DNA from: SpSt-333 sp964371615
GTDB lineage: Bacteria > Bacteroidota > Ignavibacteria > UBA10030 > UBA8401
Assembly: GCA_964371615.1 (NCBI GenBank)
Contig: CAYJMS010000001.1
Location: 496,001-560,000 of the forward strand
Direction: 5' to 3'
DNA: 64,000 bases
The translations under genes were made by a program, and so were the position numbers. The notes beneath the pieces were generated by a model, which saw only the letters and a program-made list of their open reading frames with translations, did not search any database and had not been told where the DNA came from. Below are positions 51,472 to 60,999 of this stretch, one piece after another (the stretch's first letter is position 1; each line of letters starts with the position of its first letter).

Positions 51472-52563
51472 ATGCTTATGAAAATTACGATCATTGCCGG
51501 CGCCCGGCCGAATTTCATTAAAATTGCGCCGTTAGTCCATGCGATACAAAAACGTGCCGGAAAGTCGATCCGGTTTCGCCTCGTCCATACCGGACAGCAT
51601 TACGACAAACAGTTGAGCGATACGTTCTTCGAGCAACTCAATATTCCGCACCCCCATACCAATCTCGGTGTCGGCTCCGGATCGCAGGCGGTGCAGACGG
51701 CGCATATTATGATGAAGTTCGAGGAAGAACTCATCAATCATCCGGCCGATTACGTAGTGGTTGTCGGTGACGTGAACTCGACACTGGCCTGCAGCGTGGT
51801 GGCAAAGAAACTGAACACAGGGCTCATCCATATCGAAGCGGGAATTCGTTCATTCGACCTCTCCATGCCGGAAGAGATCAATCGCATGGTCACCGATGCC
51901 CTGGCGGATTATTTCTTCACGACTTCAGCATATGCAAACACCAACCTACTGCGCAGCGGAGTCGAGAAAAAGAGGATCTTCTTTGTGGGGAACATCATGA
52001 TTGATTCTCTCACACAGCATAAAGACAAGTTCACGCCGCCCGAATTCTGGGACCAGTATATGCTGAAAAAGAAAATGTACTGGGTCCTGACGCTGCACCG
52101 GCCCAGCAATGTGGACGATCAGGATACATTAATCCCAATCCTTACAGCAATCGACAGACATTGCGGTGATATGAAGGTCGTCTTCCCTATTCACCCGCGC
52201 ACCGAAAACAAACTGAAAAATTCCAATACCTCTTTCCGGAATATTCTCACAGTCACTCCTCAAAGCTATCTGCATTTCATGTTCCTCGTGCAAAACAGCA
52301 TCGGCGTGATCACCGATTCCGGTGGGATACAGGAAGAAACGACTGTACTGCATGTTCCCTGTATCACATTGAGGAAAAACACGGAACGACCGGAGACCGT
52401 CGAGGTCGGAACAAATGTTCTGGTGAAAGACATCCGCGCCCTTCCCGTACAAATGAAAAAGATCATCAGCGGCAAGTGGAAAGAGGGTGGTATCCCCACG
52501 CGATGGGACGGACGCACGGCAGAACGGATTGTTACCGTATTATTGACAAAACTCTCGAAATAG
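51472..52563 (+). CDS. wecB: UDP-N-acetylglucosamine 2-epimerase
   Basis: The 363-residue protein starts ATG CTT ATG, so either of two starts may be used. It has KITIIAGARPNFIKIAPLVHA, HTGQHYDKQLSD, VVVGDVNSTLACSVVAKK, HIEAGIRSFDLSMPEEINR and ITDSGGIQEET, the complete signature of non-hydrolysing UDP-GlcNAc 2-epimerases, which make UDP-ManNAc. The family motif GNxxxD (GNIMIDSL) is also present. It provides a precursor for the polysaccharide. Confidence 0.92.
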   Translation: MLMKITIIAGARPNFIKIAPLVHAIQKRAGKSIRFRLVHTGQHYDKQLSDTFFEQLNIPHPHTNLGVGSGSQAVQTAHIMMKFEEELINHPADYVVVVGDVNSTLACSVVAKKLNTGLIHIEAGIRSFDLSMPEEINRMVTDALADYFFTTSAYANTNLLRSGVEKKRIFFVGNIMIDSLTQHKDKFTPPEFWDQYMLKKKMYWVLTLHRPSNVDDQDTLIPILTAIDRHCGDMKVVFPIHPRTENKLKNSNTSFRNILTVTPQSYLHFMFLVQNSIGVITDSGGIQEETTVLHVPCITLRKNTERPETVEVGTNVLVKDIRALPVQMKKIISGKWKEGGIPTRWDGRTAERIVTVLLTKLSK

Positions 52564-52569
52564 ATCCTT

Positions 52570-53229
52570 ATGCTCGATCATCCTCATTATAATGATAATC
52601 GTGATTACGATTATTCCCGGTTCCCCGACCAGGAACGGACAGAGTACGCCGCTATCATCGACATGGTTGCAGCGAACTGTCGGGTTGCGGACCTCGGCTG
52701 CGGGAACGGCGCACTGCTCTCACGACTGGTCGATCAGAAGCATGTCACCGGAACGGGAATGGATATTTCGGAATCCGGGGTAGCCCTATGCCGGCAACGT
52801 GGTTTGACGGCGCTTCTGGGGAGTATCGACCGGCCGCTGCCATTTCGCGACGACGAATTCGATGTCGCAATCTGTAATGTGACCATTCAGATGGTGATGT
52901 ATCCGGAAGTACTGTTGCGGGAGATGAAACGCATTGCACAATACCAGATCGTCTCATTCCCGAACTTCGCTTTCTGGAGGAATCGGATCGACCTGCTGTG
53001 CAACGGCAGAATGCCCAGAAGGATGCTGTTTGATTATGCATGGTACTCCACCGGCCACATCCATCAGCTTTCACTGACCGATTTTCATGAACTGGTAAAC
53101 CATATCGGCGGGCTTCGGATCGTCGAAAATCGATGGGATCATTCCCCCAATCCGGTGAAGAATATTTTAATGCAGTCGTTTCCCAATCTCTTCCAGATGT
53201 TGGGAATATACAAGCTCGAAAAGAAATAA
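52570..53229 (+). CDS. Class I methyltransferase, MetW-like
   Basis: The 219-residue protein has the SAM motif CRVADLGCGNGALLSRLVDQ, GMDISESGVALCRQRGL and DEFDVAICNVTIQMVMYPEVLLREMKRIAQYQIVSFPNFAFWRNR. The last segment and the length match MetW, known in methionine biosynthesis with MetX. There is no metX nearby, so a role in the polysaccharide locus is as likely. The next gene begins 26 bases later. Confidence 0.82.
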   Translation: MLDHPHYNDNRDYDYSRFPDQERTEYAAIIDMVAANCRVADLGCGNGALLSRLVDQKHVTGTGMDISESGVALCRQRGLTALLGSIDRPLPFRDDEFDVAICNVTIQMVMYPEVLLREMKRIAQYQIVSFPNFAFWRNRIDLLCNGRMPRRMLFDYAWYSTGHIHQLSLTDFHELVNHIGGLRIVENRWDHSPNPVKNILMQSFPNLFQMLGIYKLEKK

Positions 53230-53255
53230 TTCCCTGCTCGGAAAGAATCGTCGTT

Positions 53256-53759
53256 ATGATCATTCACAATGGAAAAAGAATTCTTTCTTTCATGAAGGAA
53301 ATGGTTAACGACTATTGCGCACAGAGCGGCATCACCAATATCCGGTATTTTCTGATTGAACCGGATGCCGATCCCGATTTCGGGATCAAACTGAAATCCC
53401 ATCCGGGGCATTATATCTCCGATGATGCCGATTCGAAAGGGAAACATTTCGAACGATATGTCACTTCGATCGATGCATATGCCGAGGAATCGTTCGATGT
53501 CGTAATCGTCGACGGCAGGGCGCGGCCTTCATGCTGTGCTCACGCCATCCCGAAGGTGAAAACAGGCGGGATGCTGGTTTTTGATAATGTGGAAACAGAG
53601 TATTACGGTGACGCCGTCCGATTATTGACTCCCGACTCTTGGGATGTGCGGAAAGTGTATGGCGCCGTTCCCTATATTAAACATTTTTCCATGACGCTGC
53701 TTGCAGTCAAAAAACATCACCGTCCGAACGCGAGCGGTTCGGTAAAGAGCATCCAATGA
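53256..53759 (+). CDS. Methyltransferase-like protein of unknown specificity
   Basis: The frame is open from 53133, overlapping the preceding gene, but the ATG at 53256 gives 167 residues starting MIIHNGKRILSFMKEMVNDY. It resembles the gene at 50821: EESFDVVIVDGRARPSCCAHAI and GGMLVFDNVETEYY match its DGRDRNNC and VIVFDN motifs. The N-terminal half with the SAM loop is shortened, so it may lack activity. Its stop overlaps the start of the glycosyltransferase by 4 bases. Confidence 0.62.
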   Translation: MIIHNGKRILSFMKEMVNDYCAQSGITNIRYFLIEPDADPDFGIKLKSHPGHYISDDADSKGKHFERYVTSIDAYAEESFDVVIVDGRARPSCCAHAIPKVKTGGMLVFDNVETEYYGDAVRLLTPDSWDVRKVYGAVPYIKHFSMTLLAVKKHHRPNASGSVKSIQ

Positions 53760-54976
53760 AAATCGCCGTCATCACCAGTTGGTTCTCCGAAAGCATGGGA
53801 TATTCGGAGAACTTTTTTCCCAAAGCGCTCGCAGCACTTGGGCACGACGTCCATGTGATCTCTTCAACTGCCCAGGTGTATTTCAACTCACCGATGTACG
53901 AAAAAACCTATCGCAAGCATCTCGGGCCGGCGATCACGCAGACGTGCGTGAAACCGGTAGACGGTTTCACGCTGCACCGATTGGAATTCACCGAAGATAA
54001 GTTTTCCGCCATCAATCCGTTCCGCTTCAGCGGTATTCGCATCCATCATCTGCGTGAATATTTGCAGCAGCTGCAACCGGATATCGTCCAAGTGGTAAAC
54101 CTGATCGATGAGCCGACAACGTTCGACGCCGCACTGTTTGCACGATCCGTGGAGAAAAAGATCTTCACCGAATCCCATCTGCATGCATCGGTGATGCGTG
54201 TGAATAACCAAAGAAGCTGGAAGGAACGCGTGCGGTCGATGGTCTACAGGTTTCATGCGCAGCTCTCCGTGGTCAACGACATGACAGCAATCTGTTATCC
54301 CATTGCACCGGATGCAGCGGAGATCGTCGAATCGCTGTACCATGTGCCCAAAAAAAAGATCAAGATCCAGCCCCTCGGCGTCGATACGGACTTGTTCTGT
54401 CCGCCCAATTCCGCCGTGCTGGCCGACGAAAGGGAGGCGTTGCGTCGTTCTCTCGGTTTCGGGCAGGACGAGATCGTGTGCATCTACACGGGACGGTTCT
54501 CACCGGGAAAGAATCCGCAACTGCTTGCGGATGCCGTGGAGATTCTGCAGCGTCGGGGGGAGAAGATCAGGGGCTTGTTTCTTGGCAATGGAACGGAAAG
54601 TGAAGTTGAGTATATCCGGAGCAAACAAGGATGTTATATCCATCCGTTCGTCACGGTCAGAGACTTGCCGAAATATTACCGTATTGCGGATATCGGTGTA
54701 TGGCCGCGGGAAGAATCCACTTCACAACTCGATGCGGCAGCGTGCGGTGTGCCGATCATTGTCAGCAACAAAATCCATGTCACCGAGCGGGTCGACGGGA
54801 ACGGCTTTTTGTATGACGAAGGGAATGCAGATGATCTTGCGGAAAAGATTTTGCAGATGAAATCGCCGGCTCTGCGAAAGCAATTCTCCGCCGTCGGTAT
54901 AGAGAAAGTGCACCGTGAATTCAGCTGGAAGACGCTGGCGGCGCAGCGCATCGAGGATTATAATAATTTTTCGTGA
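53756..54976 (+). CDS. Glycosyltransferase family 4-like protein
   Basis: The 406-residue protein has two Rossmann domains. It begins MKIAVITSWFSESMGYSENF, has PLGVDTDLF at the domain junction, YTGRFSPGKNPQLLADA, GNGTESEVEYI, and the C-terminal ESTSQLDAAACGVPIIVS, close to the E-x7-E motif of GT4. The start overlaps the preceding gene by 4 bases (ATGA). It probably transfers a sugar from a nucleotide-sugar to the polysaccharide chain. Confidence 0.88.
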   Translation: MKIAVITSWFSESMGYSENFFPKALAALGHDVHVISSTAQVYFNSPMYEKTYRKHLGPAITQTCVKPVDGFTLHRLEFTEDKFSAINPFRFSGIRIHHLREYLQQLQPDIVQVVNLIDEPTTFDAALFARSVEKKIFTESHLHASVMRVNNQRSWKERVRSMVYRFHAQLSVVNDMTAICYPIAPDAAEIVESLYHVPKKKIKIQPLGVDTDLFCPPNSAVLADEREALRRSLGFGQDEIVCIYTGRFSPGKNPQLLADAVEILQRRGEKIRGLFLGNGTESEVEYIRSKQGCYIHPFVTVRDLPKYYRIADIGVWPREESTSQLDAAACGVPIIVSNKIHVTERVDGNGFLYDEGNADDLAEKILQMKSPALRKQFSAVGIEKVHREFSWKTLAAQRIEDYNNFS

Positions 54977-54983
54977 GGCGCAC

Positions 54984-55709
54984 ATGTCGTTCGTAGCACG
55001 GCTGATTAAAAAAGAGCAATTTAATCCGGGAATACTTGGGATTTTTACCAATCCCTTTTACTTCTCCCGGCGGGGATTGTTCACATCGATGAGTGTGGCG
55101 GGAAAAGATCTCGCAGGAAAGTTGCTGGACGTGGGGTGCGGTACTAAGCCGTACGAACCATATCTGACGGTAACAGAATATATCGGTGTTGAGATCGATA
55201 CGAAACGGAGCCGCACCACATCAAAAGCCGATGTGTTCTATGACGGCAGCCGTCTTCCGTTCGGCAACCATGAATTTGATTCTGTGCTGGCCAACGAGGT
55301 TTTTGAACATGTTTTCAATCCATCCGAATTTCTTACAGAGATTAATCGTGTGATGAAACCGGGGGGAAAATTTTTATTGACCGTTCCGTTCGTCTGGGAT
55401 GAACACGAGCAACCGCATGATTATGCACGGTATACGTCGTTCGGCTTGCATCATGTGCTGCACCACCACGGTTTTGAGGTGATCCGTCACATCAAGAGCG
55501 TTCCCAATGCCGGGGTAATATTTCAACTGGTGAATGAATATATTTATAAGAAGACGTATGTTCAAAATCCTGTCCTTCGCCAATGTCTGAACACCGTACT
55601 CATTGCTCCCTGGACACTGATCGGCATCGTTGTCTCGTGGGTCCTTCCGTCAAATGAGGATCTCTATCTGGACAATGTCATCCTTGCCAGGAAGGTGAAG
55701 GATGCATAA
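54984..55709 (+). CDS. Class I SAM-dependent methyltransferase
   Basis: The open frame from 54915 overlaps the glycosyltransferase; the ATG at 54984 (after GTGAGGCGC) gives 241 residues. It has AGKLLDVGCGTKPYEPYLT (SAM motif), YIGVEIDTKRSRTTSKADVFYDG, FDSVLANEVFEHVFNPSEFLTEINRVMKPGGKFLLTVPF and WDEHEQPHDYARYT. This is the common Methyltransf_11 type in polysaccharide loci. It overlaps the next gene by 8 bases. Confidence 0.85.
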   Translation: MSFVARLIKKEQFNPGILGIFTNPFYFSRRGLFTSMSVAGKDLAGKLLDVGCGTKPYEPYLTVTEYIGVEIDTKRSRTTSKADVFYDGSRLPFGNHEFDSVLANEVFEHVFNPSEFLTEINRVMKPGGKFLLTVPFVWDEHEQPHDYARYTSFGLHHVLHHHGFEVIRHIKSVPNAGVIFQLVNEYIYKKTYVQNPVLRQCLNTVLIAPWTLIGIVVSWVLPSNEDLYLDNVILARKVKDA

Positions 55710-56682
55710 TTTTTGTACGTTATTTGATTCCAATTATCTCTCCCGTGGATTGGCATTGTACCGATCCCTGGAACGAGTCTGCGACACATTCCATTTGTAC
55801 ATCTTCGCATTTGATGAGAGAAGCAGAACAGTGTTGAATGGATTGCAGTTGCGGCATGCGACAGTGATTTCGTTGCAGGAATTTGAAGACGAAGCGTTGT
55901 TGTCTGTGAAATCCATCCGATCCCGTGCCGAATATTGCTGGACATCGACATCATCAAGCATATTGTTTGTGCTTCAGCGGTATAATGTCGACATATGCAC
56001 ATATCTCGACGCGGACATGCTCTTCTTCGAATCGCCCAAAACATTGTTTGATGAAATGAACGGCGATTCGATCGTGATTACCGAACACCGCTATTCGCCG
56101 CAATATAATAAAGAAGCAAAGACGGGAAAGTATTGCGTCCAATATGTGTCGATCAGGAACGATGAACGGGGATTGACCGCTCTGCGCTGGTGGAGAGACC
56201 GGTGTATTGAATGGTGTTATGCGCGCTTTGAAGATGGCAAATTTGGCGATCAAAAATATCTCGATGATTGGCCGGAACGGTTTTCGGGAGTGCATGAATT
56301 GCAGCATCCCGGCGGCGGTATGGCAGCATGGAACATCCAACAGTATGATGTCTTTGAAAAAAATGGTAGATTATTCGGAAAGGAAAAGAAAACGGGAAAA
56401 GAGTTCCCCGTAATTTTTTATCATTACCACTATGTGCGGTTTTTTATCGACGGAACGGTAGAATTAGGACGCAGGAAGTTGTCGGATCAGGTAAAAAATC
56501 TTCTGTACAAACCGTATTTTTCCCGGCTGGATGAGGCAAAAAGAGAAATTGCATCGATTGATCCGTCATTCGATCCGCATGGCGCCGGAACGAATAGATT
56601 TTCCTGGAAAACACCGATTCTTTACCTTTTTCGGAAAATGTCCGGCATTTATCATATCTATCCATTGAAAGACCTGCAATGA
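55702..56682 (+). CDS. Glycosyltransferase-like protein (GT8-like fold)
   Basis: The 326-residue protein starts MHNFCTLFDSNYLSRGLALYRSLE and has TYLDADMLFFESP, a DxD-type motif (Asp-Ala-Asp) used to bind metal and nucleotide sugar, then WWRDRCIEWCYARFEDGKFGDQKYLDDWP, typical of GT8-type glycosyltransferases. It starts within the methyltransferase's end. It may act in assembling the polysaccharide repeat. Confidence 0.8.
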   Translation: MHNFCTLFDSNYLSRGLALYRSLERVCDTFHLYIFAFDERSRTVLNGLQLRHATVISLQEFEDEALLSVKSIRSRAEYCWTSTSSSILFVLQRYNVDICTYLDADMLFFESPKTLFDEMNGDSIVITEHRYSPQYNKEAKTGKYCVQYVSIRNDERGLTALRWWRDRCIEWCYARFEDGKFGDQKYLDDWPERFSGVHELQHPGGGMAAWNIQQYDVFEKNGRLFGKEKKTGKEFPVIFYHYHYVRFFIDGTVELGRRKLSDQVKNLLYKPYFSRLDEAKREIASIDPSFDPHGAGTNRFSWKTPILYLFRKMSGIYHIYPLKDLQ

Positions 56683-56722
56683 ATCATTTGAGTTTACACA
56701 TTATCGTCACGACCAAACCCGT

Positions 56723-57088
56723 ATGGCTTACCTAATACCATTAACGACGCATTCTGACAAGCGGGGAAATCTTACTGTTATCGAGAAGGATATTCCCTTT
56801 CCGGTGAAGAGGACATTTTATATCTATGGTGTGGACGATTCCGTTCGCGGCGGTCACCGTCATCACAAAACACGTCAGGCGTGCATTTGCGTGCACGGAA
56901 GTTGCATCGTTTCCAATAACGATGGGACCACGAAGGAAGATTTCATACTCGATCACCCGAGCAAATGCCTGATTCTTGAACCGCACGACTGGCATACCAT
57001 GCACCATTTTACTGCGGATGCCGTGTTCCTTGTGTTTGCATCGGAACCTTTCGATGCAAAGGATTATATCTACGAACCGTACACCTAA
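56723..57088 (+). CDS. dTDP-6-deoxy-hexulose 3,4-ketoisomerase-like cupin (FdtA/WxcM type)
   Basis: The 121-residue protein is a cupin with the FdtA motifs: DKRGNLTVIEKDIPFPVKR, YIYGVDDSVRGGHRHHKTRQ, and PHDWHTMHHF. FdtA moves the keto group of dTDP-4-keto-6-deoxyglucose to C3, the step before amination. The partner aminotransferase follows 47 bases later. rmlA and rmlB (supplying the substrate) are outside this window. Confidence 0.88.
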   Translation: MAYLIPLTTHSDKRGNLTVIEKDIPFPVKRTFYIYGVDDSVRGGHRHHKTRQACICVHGSCIVSNNDGTTKEDFILDHPSKCLILEPHDWHTMHHFTADAVFLVFASEPFDAKDYIYEPYT

Positions 57089-57135
57089 GAGCATACTTTC
57101 CTGCGGCGATCAATCCGCTGAAAGACCCGAATACC

Positions 57136-58218
57136 ATGATTGAATACGAAAATCTAAAAAAAGCAAACGAGAAATTTTTTGACGAATACCGGCGCTCGTT
57201 CGATGCCACGTTAGACAGCGGGTGGTTTATTCTCGGAAATGCCGTCAAACGTTTCGAAGAGGAGTTTGCCCGTTTCAATGCTTCTCGTCACTGTATCGGC
57301 GTGGCGAACGGATTGGATGCGCTGATACTCTCTCTTCGTGCACTGAAGTTCGAACCGGGAAGCGAAGTCATCGTTCCTTCCAACACCTATATCGCCACAA
57401 TCCTCTCGATACTCCAGAATAATCTGACGCCGGTGCTGGTCGAACCCGATATCCGCACCTACAATATCGACCCAGAGAAGATCGAAACGGCGGTAACATC
57501 AAAAACACGGGCGATTATGGTCGTGCATTTGTACGGAAAATCGTGCGACATGGATCCGATTATGACGACAGCAAAGAAACATCGGCTGACGGTGATCGAG
57601 GATTGTGCACAATCCCACGGGGCGCAGTATAAAGGGAGAATGACCGGTACGTTCGGGCACGGGGCGTTCAGTTTTTATCCGACAAAGAATCTCGGCTGTC
57701 TCGGCGACGGCGGCGCGGTAATTACAGACGACGATGAATTTGCAAGAGCGATCCGTATGCTTCGCAATTACGGATCGGAAAAGAAATATTATAACGACGT
57801 GGTGGGGTACAATTCCCGGCTGGATGAAGTGCAGGCGGGATTTCTCTCGGTAAAACTTTCCCACCTCGACGCCATCACCGTCCATAAGAAAACATTGGCC
57901 GCATTATACCAGGAGGGATTAAAATCGGATTTCATTACGCCGGTAGTCCATCCGGATTATTCCGATGTGTTTCACATCTACAATATCCGTCATCCGAAAC
58001 GTGACGCATTGAAAGAGTATCTTCTCAAACATGAGATAAAAACAGAAATACACTACCCCGTACCCCCGCACAAACAAATAGCGATGAAGGACATCCTGGG
58101 AAATCAGAATTTTCCCATCTCTGCCGAGATCCATGCGACGACGCTGAGTCTGCCGATCTCGTTCTGTCATACAAAAGAAGAAGTGATCAGAGTGATTGAG
58201 ACGATGAATGCGTTTTAG
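57136..58218 (+). CDS. DegT/DnrJ/EryC1/StrS-family aminotransferase (FdtB-like)
   Basis: The 360-residue PLP enzyme has RHCIGVANGLDALILSLRAL, VPSNTYIATILSILQNNLTPV, IEDCAQSHGA and the PLP-Lys motif FYPTKNLGCLGDGGA (Lys184). With the FdtA-type cupin before it, the likely product is a dTDP-3-amino-3,6-dideoxy-hexose, for the surface polysaccharide. Other members in this family make 4-amino sugars, so the position of amination rests on the neighbour. It converges with the next gene, on the minus strand. Confidence 0.88.
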   Translation: MIEYENLKKANEKFFDEYRRSFDATLDSGWFILGNAVKRFEEEFARFNASRHCIGVANGLDALILSLRALKFEPGSEVIVPSNTYIATILSILQNNLTPVLVEPDIRTYNIDPEKIETAVTSKTRAIMVVHLYGKSCDMDPIMTTAKKHRLTVIEDCAQSHGAQYKGRMTGTFGHGAFSFYPTKNLGCLGDGGAVITDDDEFARAIRMLRNYGSEKKYYNDVVGYNSRLDEVQAGFLSVKLSHLDAITVHKKTLAALYQEGLKSDFITPVVHPDYSDVFHIYNIRHPKRDALKEYLLKHEIKTEIHYPVPPHKQIAMKDILGNQNFPISAEIHATTLSLPISFCHTKEEVIRVIETMNAF

Positions 58219-58252
58219 GAGAGAAAAATCCTGCGGTGTGATGCAGTGCAGA

Positions 58253-59518
58253 TCAGTGCCGACCGATCGAATTTAAAATTGCCGCAAGGTGTTTCGCAAT
58301 TCGCTCCCTGCTGAATTGTTTCGCCCCTTCGGGACGGGGAGCAATAGAAGACAATCGCTTGAAAATATCCGGCCGGTCGTAATTGTACGGAAGCAAGATT
58401 CCGGCCTCTGTTTGTTGCATAATTCCTTCGACTTCCGAGTTATCGTCACCGAATGCGATGATCGGCCTTCCGGCCCTGAGATACTCAAATAATTTTCCCG
58501 GCACATGCCGCTTCTCCGTTGCGCAGACCAATAAATAACGGGCGTCTATCATTTCCTGCACCACTTCATGGTACGGCAGAAAACCTTTATACTCCGTATG
58601 TGGAGAGAGGCCGGCCTCGTCGATTGCCCGCTTAATCAGCGGTCCCACCGTGCCGATAAATCGAATCCGCAATCGCCGCCCGCCGGCAATCTCTGCAGCG
58701 ACATTGTTCCATAATCCCGCCGGATTTTGATAATCGAAGATATTACCCGCATGCAGCAGCACTTCATCGGCACCGGACTCTGCCGCTGTGATGTTTTTGA
58801 AATTCTCTTCGTTGTATCCCCAATACAGCACGTGTGTCTTCTCCTTGATGCGGGGATATTTATCGATATAATCCTGTCGGGTAGTTTGTGTGACGAAGAC
58901 GATCTGTTGTGCCTGCTCCAGCGTCGTTCGCTCAAAATAATTGTCGAGCAGGAGTGTCGGCCTGCTCCGATGGAATCCTTTGTAATACACAATATCGACC
59001 CATGGATCGATGAGGACGGGAATATGCGGAATGGTGTACTGTGCGCTTAATTTTTTGCCGATCAGGTGCGCGCTGTGCGGCGGACCGATCGAAACGATCG
59101 CGTCGATCTTTTGTGCAGAGACGATTGATCGCGCGCCGGAGAGAGCGGAGAAATTCCAACCAATCCGTGCGTCGGGAACAAAAAGGTTCATCCTGATCCA
59201 TATCGCAAGACGATGTTTCCAATCGTGATTCTCCATCGAGATCGATTCGGAGGCAATCAGCGGGGATCCGGACTTCTTACCAAGAAATTTCCGATAGACA
59301 TTGAACGGTTCGTTGGCCGCGGTTTTAACGACTGTGAGGCCGGGATCGATCTCACGGAGCAGCGATGGATCTTTATGCGAAAAGGAATCCTCGTCCGCGG
59401 TGATCACAATTGGATTCCAACCGTATTTCGGCAAATGCTTAATGACAAAAAGCGGCCAGTGGAGTGACGCTTTGCCGGAAGGGGGCCAGAAGTATGTGAT
59501 AAAGAGAACGTTCTTCAT
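58253..59518 (-). CDS. Glycosyltransferase family 4-like protein
   Basis: The 421-residue protein starts MKNVLFITYFWPPSGKASLH and has two Rossmann-type domains, VLIDPWVD, VLYWGYNEENF, LLHAGNIFDYQNPAGLW and GKLFEYLRAGRPIIAFGD (E-x7-E type end), as in GT4. It is on the minus strand, opposite to the locus, and probably joins the same polysaccharide pathway as a late glycosyltransferase. No co-transcribed partner downstream; kdsC-like gene lies upstream. Confidence 0.82.
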   Translation of the reverse strand: MKNVLFITYFWPPSGKASLHWPLFVIKHLPKYGWNPIVITADEDSFSHKDPSLLREIDPGLTVVKTAANEPFNVYRKFLGKKSGSPLIASESISMENHDWKHRLAIWIRMNLFVPDARIGWNFSALSGARSIVSAQKIDAIVSIGPPHSAHLIGKKLSAQYTIPHIPVLIDPWVDIVYYKGFHRSRPTLLLDNYFERTTLEQAQQIVFVTQTTRQDYIDKYPRIKEKTHVLYWGYNEENFKNITAAESGADEVLLHAGNIFDYQNPAGLWNNVAAEIAGGRRLRIRFIGTVGPLIKRAIDEAGLSPHTEYKGFLPYHEVVQEMIDARYLLVCATEKRHVPGKLFEYLRAGRPIIAFGDDNSEVEGIMQQTEAGILLPYNYDRPDIFKRLSSIAPRPEGAKQFSRERIAKHLAAILNSIGRH

Positions 59519-59567
59519 TGGCAGCGAAAATCCATTCCTGAACGGGTATCCATGACGGACGAATCTG

Positions 59568-60104
59568 TTATAATTTCTTCAGCCATAGTTCGGTAATCGC
59601 GTCGCCTTTGTAGTGCAAACCGAGGAGCAGATCGCACACTTCGCGAACGCACCCGTTGCCGCCGGCGGCGTGTGTGACATAATGTGCCGTGCGTTTATTG
59701 GTCGACGTACCGTCGGCGGGGACAGAGGCGAAGCCGACTTTTTTCAACACCGGAATATCGTTGATATCATCGCCGATGAACGCAACCTCATCCCACTCGA
59801 GGGAATATTTCTGCATGAGTGATTCAACCGCTTCCACTTTGTTGATGACTCCTTGATGGATGTCGTCAATCTGCAGCCGCTGTGCCCGTAGTTCTACCAG
59901 CTTCGTTTTTTCGCTGGTGACGATGGCGACCTTGTATCCTGCCTTCCGCAGCAGCACCATGCCCATGCCGTCACGGATGTTGAATTTCTTCAGATGCAGG
60001 CCGTTGTCCGAATAATACGCACCGCCGTCCGTAAGGACGCCGTCGACATCGGATACGAGTAATTTAATTTTCTTGAGTCGTGCATTGAGGGTTTTTTTTA
60101 TCAT
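59568..60104 (-). CDS. KdsC-type HAD phosphatase (KDO-8-phosphate phosphatase family)
   Basis: The 178-residue HAD-superfamily protein has LLVSDVDGVLTDGGAYYSDNG (nucleophile Asp19, Asp21), the KVAIVTSEKT motif (Thr/Ser and Lys), and FIGDDINDIPVLKKVG, the features of the subclass-III KdsC/CMP-KDO-type phosphatases. KdsC removes phosphate in KDO synthesis for lipopolysaccharide. No kdsA/kdsB is in the window, so the related N-acylneuraminate-9-phosphatase role also remains possible. The glycosyltransferase at 58253 follows 50 bases later on the same strand. Confidence 0.85.
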   Translation of the reverse strand: MIKKTLNARLKKIKLLVSDVDGVLTDGGAYYSDNGLHLKKFNIRDGMGMVLLRKAGYKVAIVTSEKTKLVELRAQRLQIDDIHQGVINKVEAVESLMQKYSLEWDEVAFIGDDINDIPVLKKVGFASVPADGTSTNKRTAHYVTHAAGGNGCVREVCDLLLGLHYKGDAITELWLKKL

Positions 60105-60236
60105 TGTCGTAAAAGTATCTATGGTGAAACGGAACGGATGGCATACGGCCTGTTCAAACTACGAAAAAATTCCCTCATCCCAAAAATTAAACATAGAGCG
60201 GTGAGGGAAAAAACAGTACATTAATTCGATCACTCT

Positions 60237-60938
60237 ATGAAAACCGCTATAATATCCGACATACACTCGAATCTCGATGCATTGACTGCCGTGTTCGACA
60301 GGATTGATTCTCTGCGGCCGGACAGAATCATCTGTCTCGGCGATATTGTGGGGTACGGCGCAGAACCGAATGAATGCGTTGATTTGTTCCGCCGGCATTC
60401 GATTCCGGCTGTTCTCGGAAATCACGATCAGGCTGTCTCCGGTGATTTGCCGGTCGACGATTTCAACGACACCGCCAAGGCAGCGGTATTATGGAATAGG
60501 GAGAGACTGGCGAAAGACAATGCTGAATTTCTCCGGGGTTTGCCGTTCACTATTGAAGAGTCGGATGCACTGTTCGTGCACAGCTCGCCGGACCATCCCG
60601 AAGAATTCCATTATTTGATTTATCATTCGGATACCGCCGGAAGTTTTCGCTCGTTTTCGCAGCCGATATGTTTTGTAGGTCACACACACCGGCCGGTGAT
60701 CTTCAACGTCAATGGGAGTCAATCCGCCATTTCGCGTGACGTCCGTTCGATTGTGAATGTCGGTAGTGTCGGTCAGCCGCGGGATGGTGACAGAAGGGGA
60801 TGCTTTGTTCTCTTCGATTCCGTGGAATGGTCGGTAGAACACATCCGGGTTGAATACGATGTACAGAAGGCGCGAGAAAAAATAATCGCGGCAGGGTTGC
60901 CGAAAAAACTCGGAGACCGACTGCTCGTTGGAGTGTAA
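60237..60938 (+). CDS. Metallophosphoesterase
   Basis: The 233-residue protein has the phosphoesterase motifs SDIHSNLDAL (residues 7-16), CLGDIVGYGAEP, LGNHDQAV, and FVGHTHRP. These bind two metals. YfcE-type and related diadenosine polyphosphatase or phosphodiesterase roles are known in the family; the substrate is not predictable. It is followed by a strong terminator that also serves the hslU side. ATG at 60237. Confidence 0.85.
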   Translation: MKTAIISDIHSNLDALTAVFDRIDSLRPDRIICLGDIVGYGAEPNECVDLFRRHSIPAVLGNHDQAVSGDLPVDDFNDTAKAAVLWNRERLAKDNAEFLRGLPFTIEESDALFVHSSPDHPEEFHYLIYHSDTAGSFRSFSQPICFVGHTHRPVIFNVNGSQSAISRDVRSIVNVGSVGQPRDGDRRGCFVLFDSVEWSVEHIRVEYDVQKAREKIIAAGLPKKLGDRLLVGV

Positions 60939-60943
60939 ATGAA

Positions 60944-60967
60944 AAATCCCCGGTGCACCGGGGATTT
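60944..60967. terminator. Two-way terminator (perfect 24-bp palindrome)
   Basis: Arms 60944-60955 and 60956-60967 form a perfect palindrome (arm AAATCCCCGGTG) with A-run before and T-run after, between the phosphoesterase (plus) and hslU (minus) genes. Its core ATCCCCGG is shared with the terminators at 6778 and 11761. Confidence 0.85.
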
Positions 60968-60999
60968 GTGTTTTTCACAAAAATGATCAACCGCATCGA

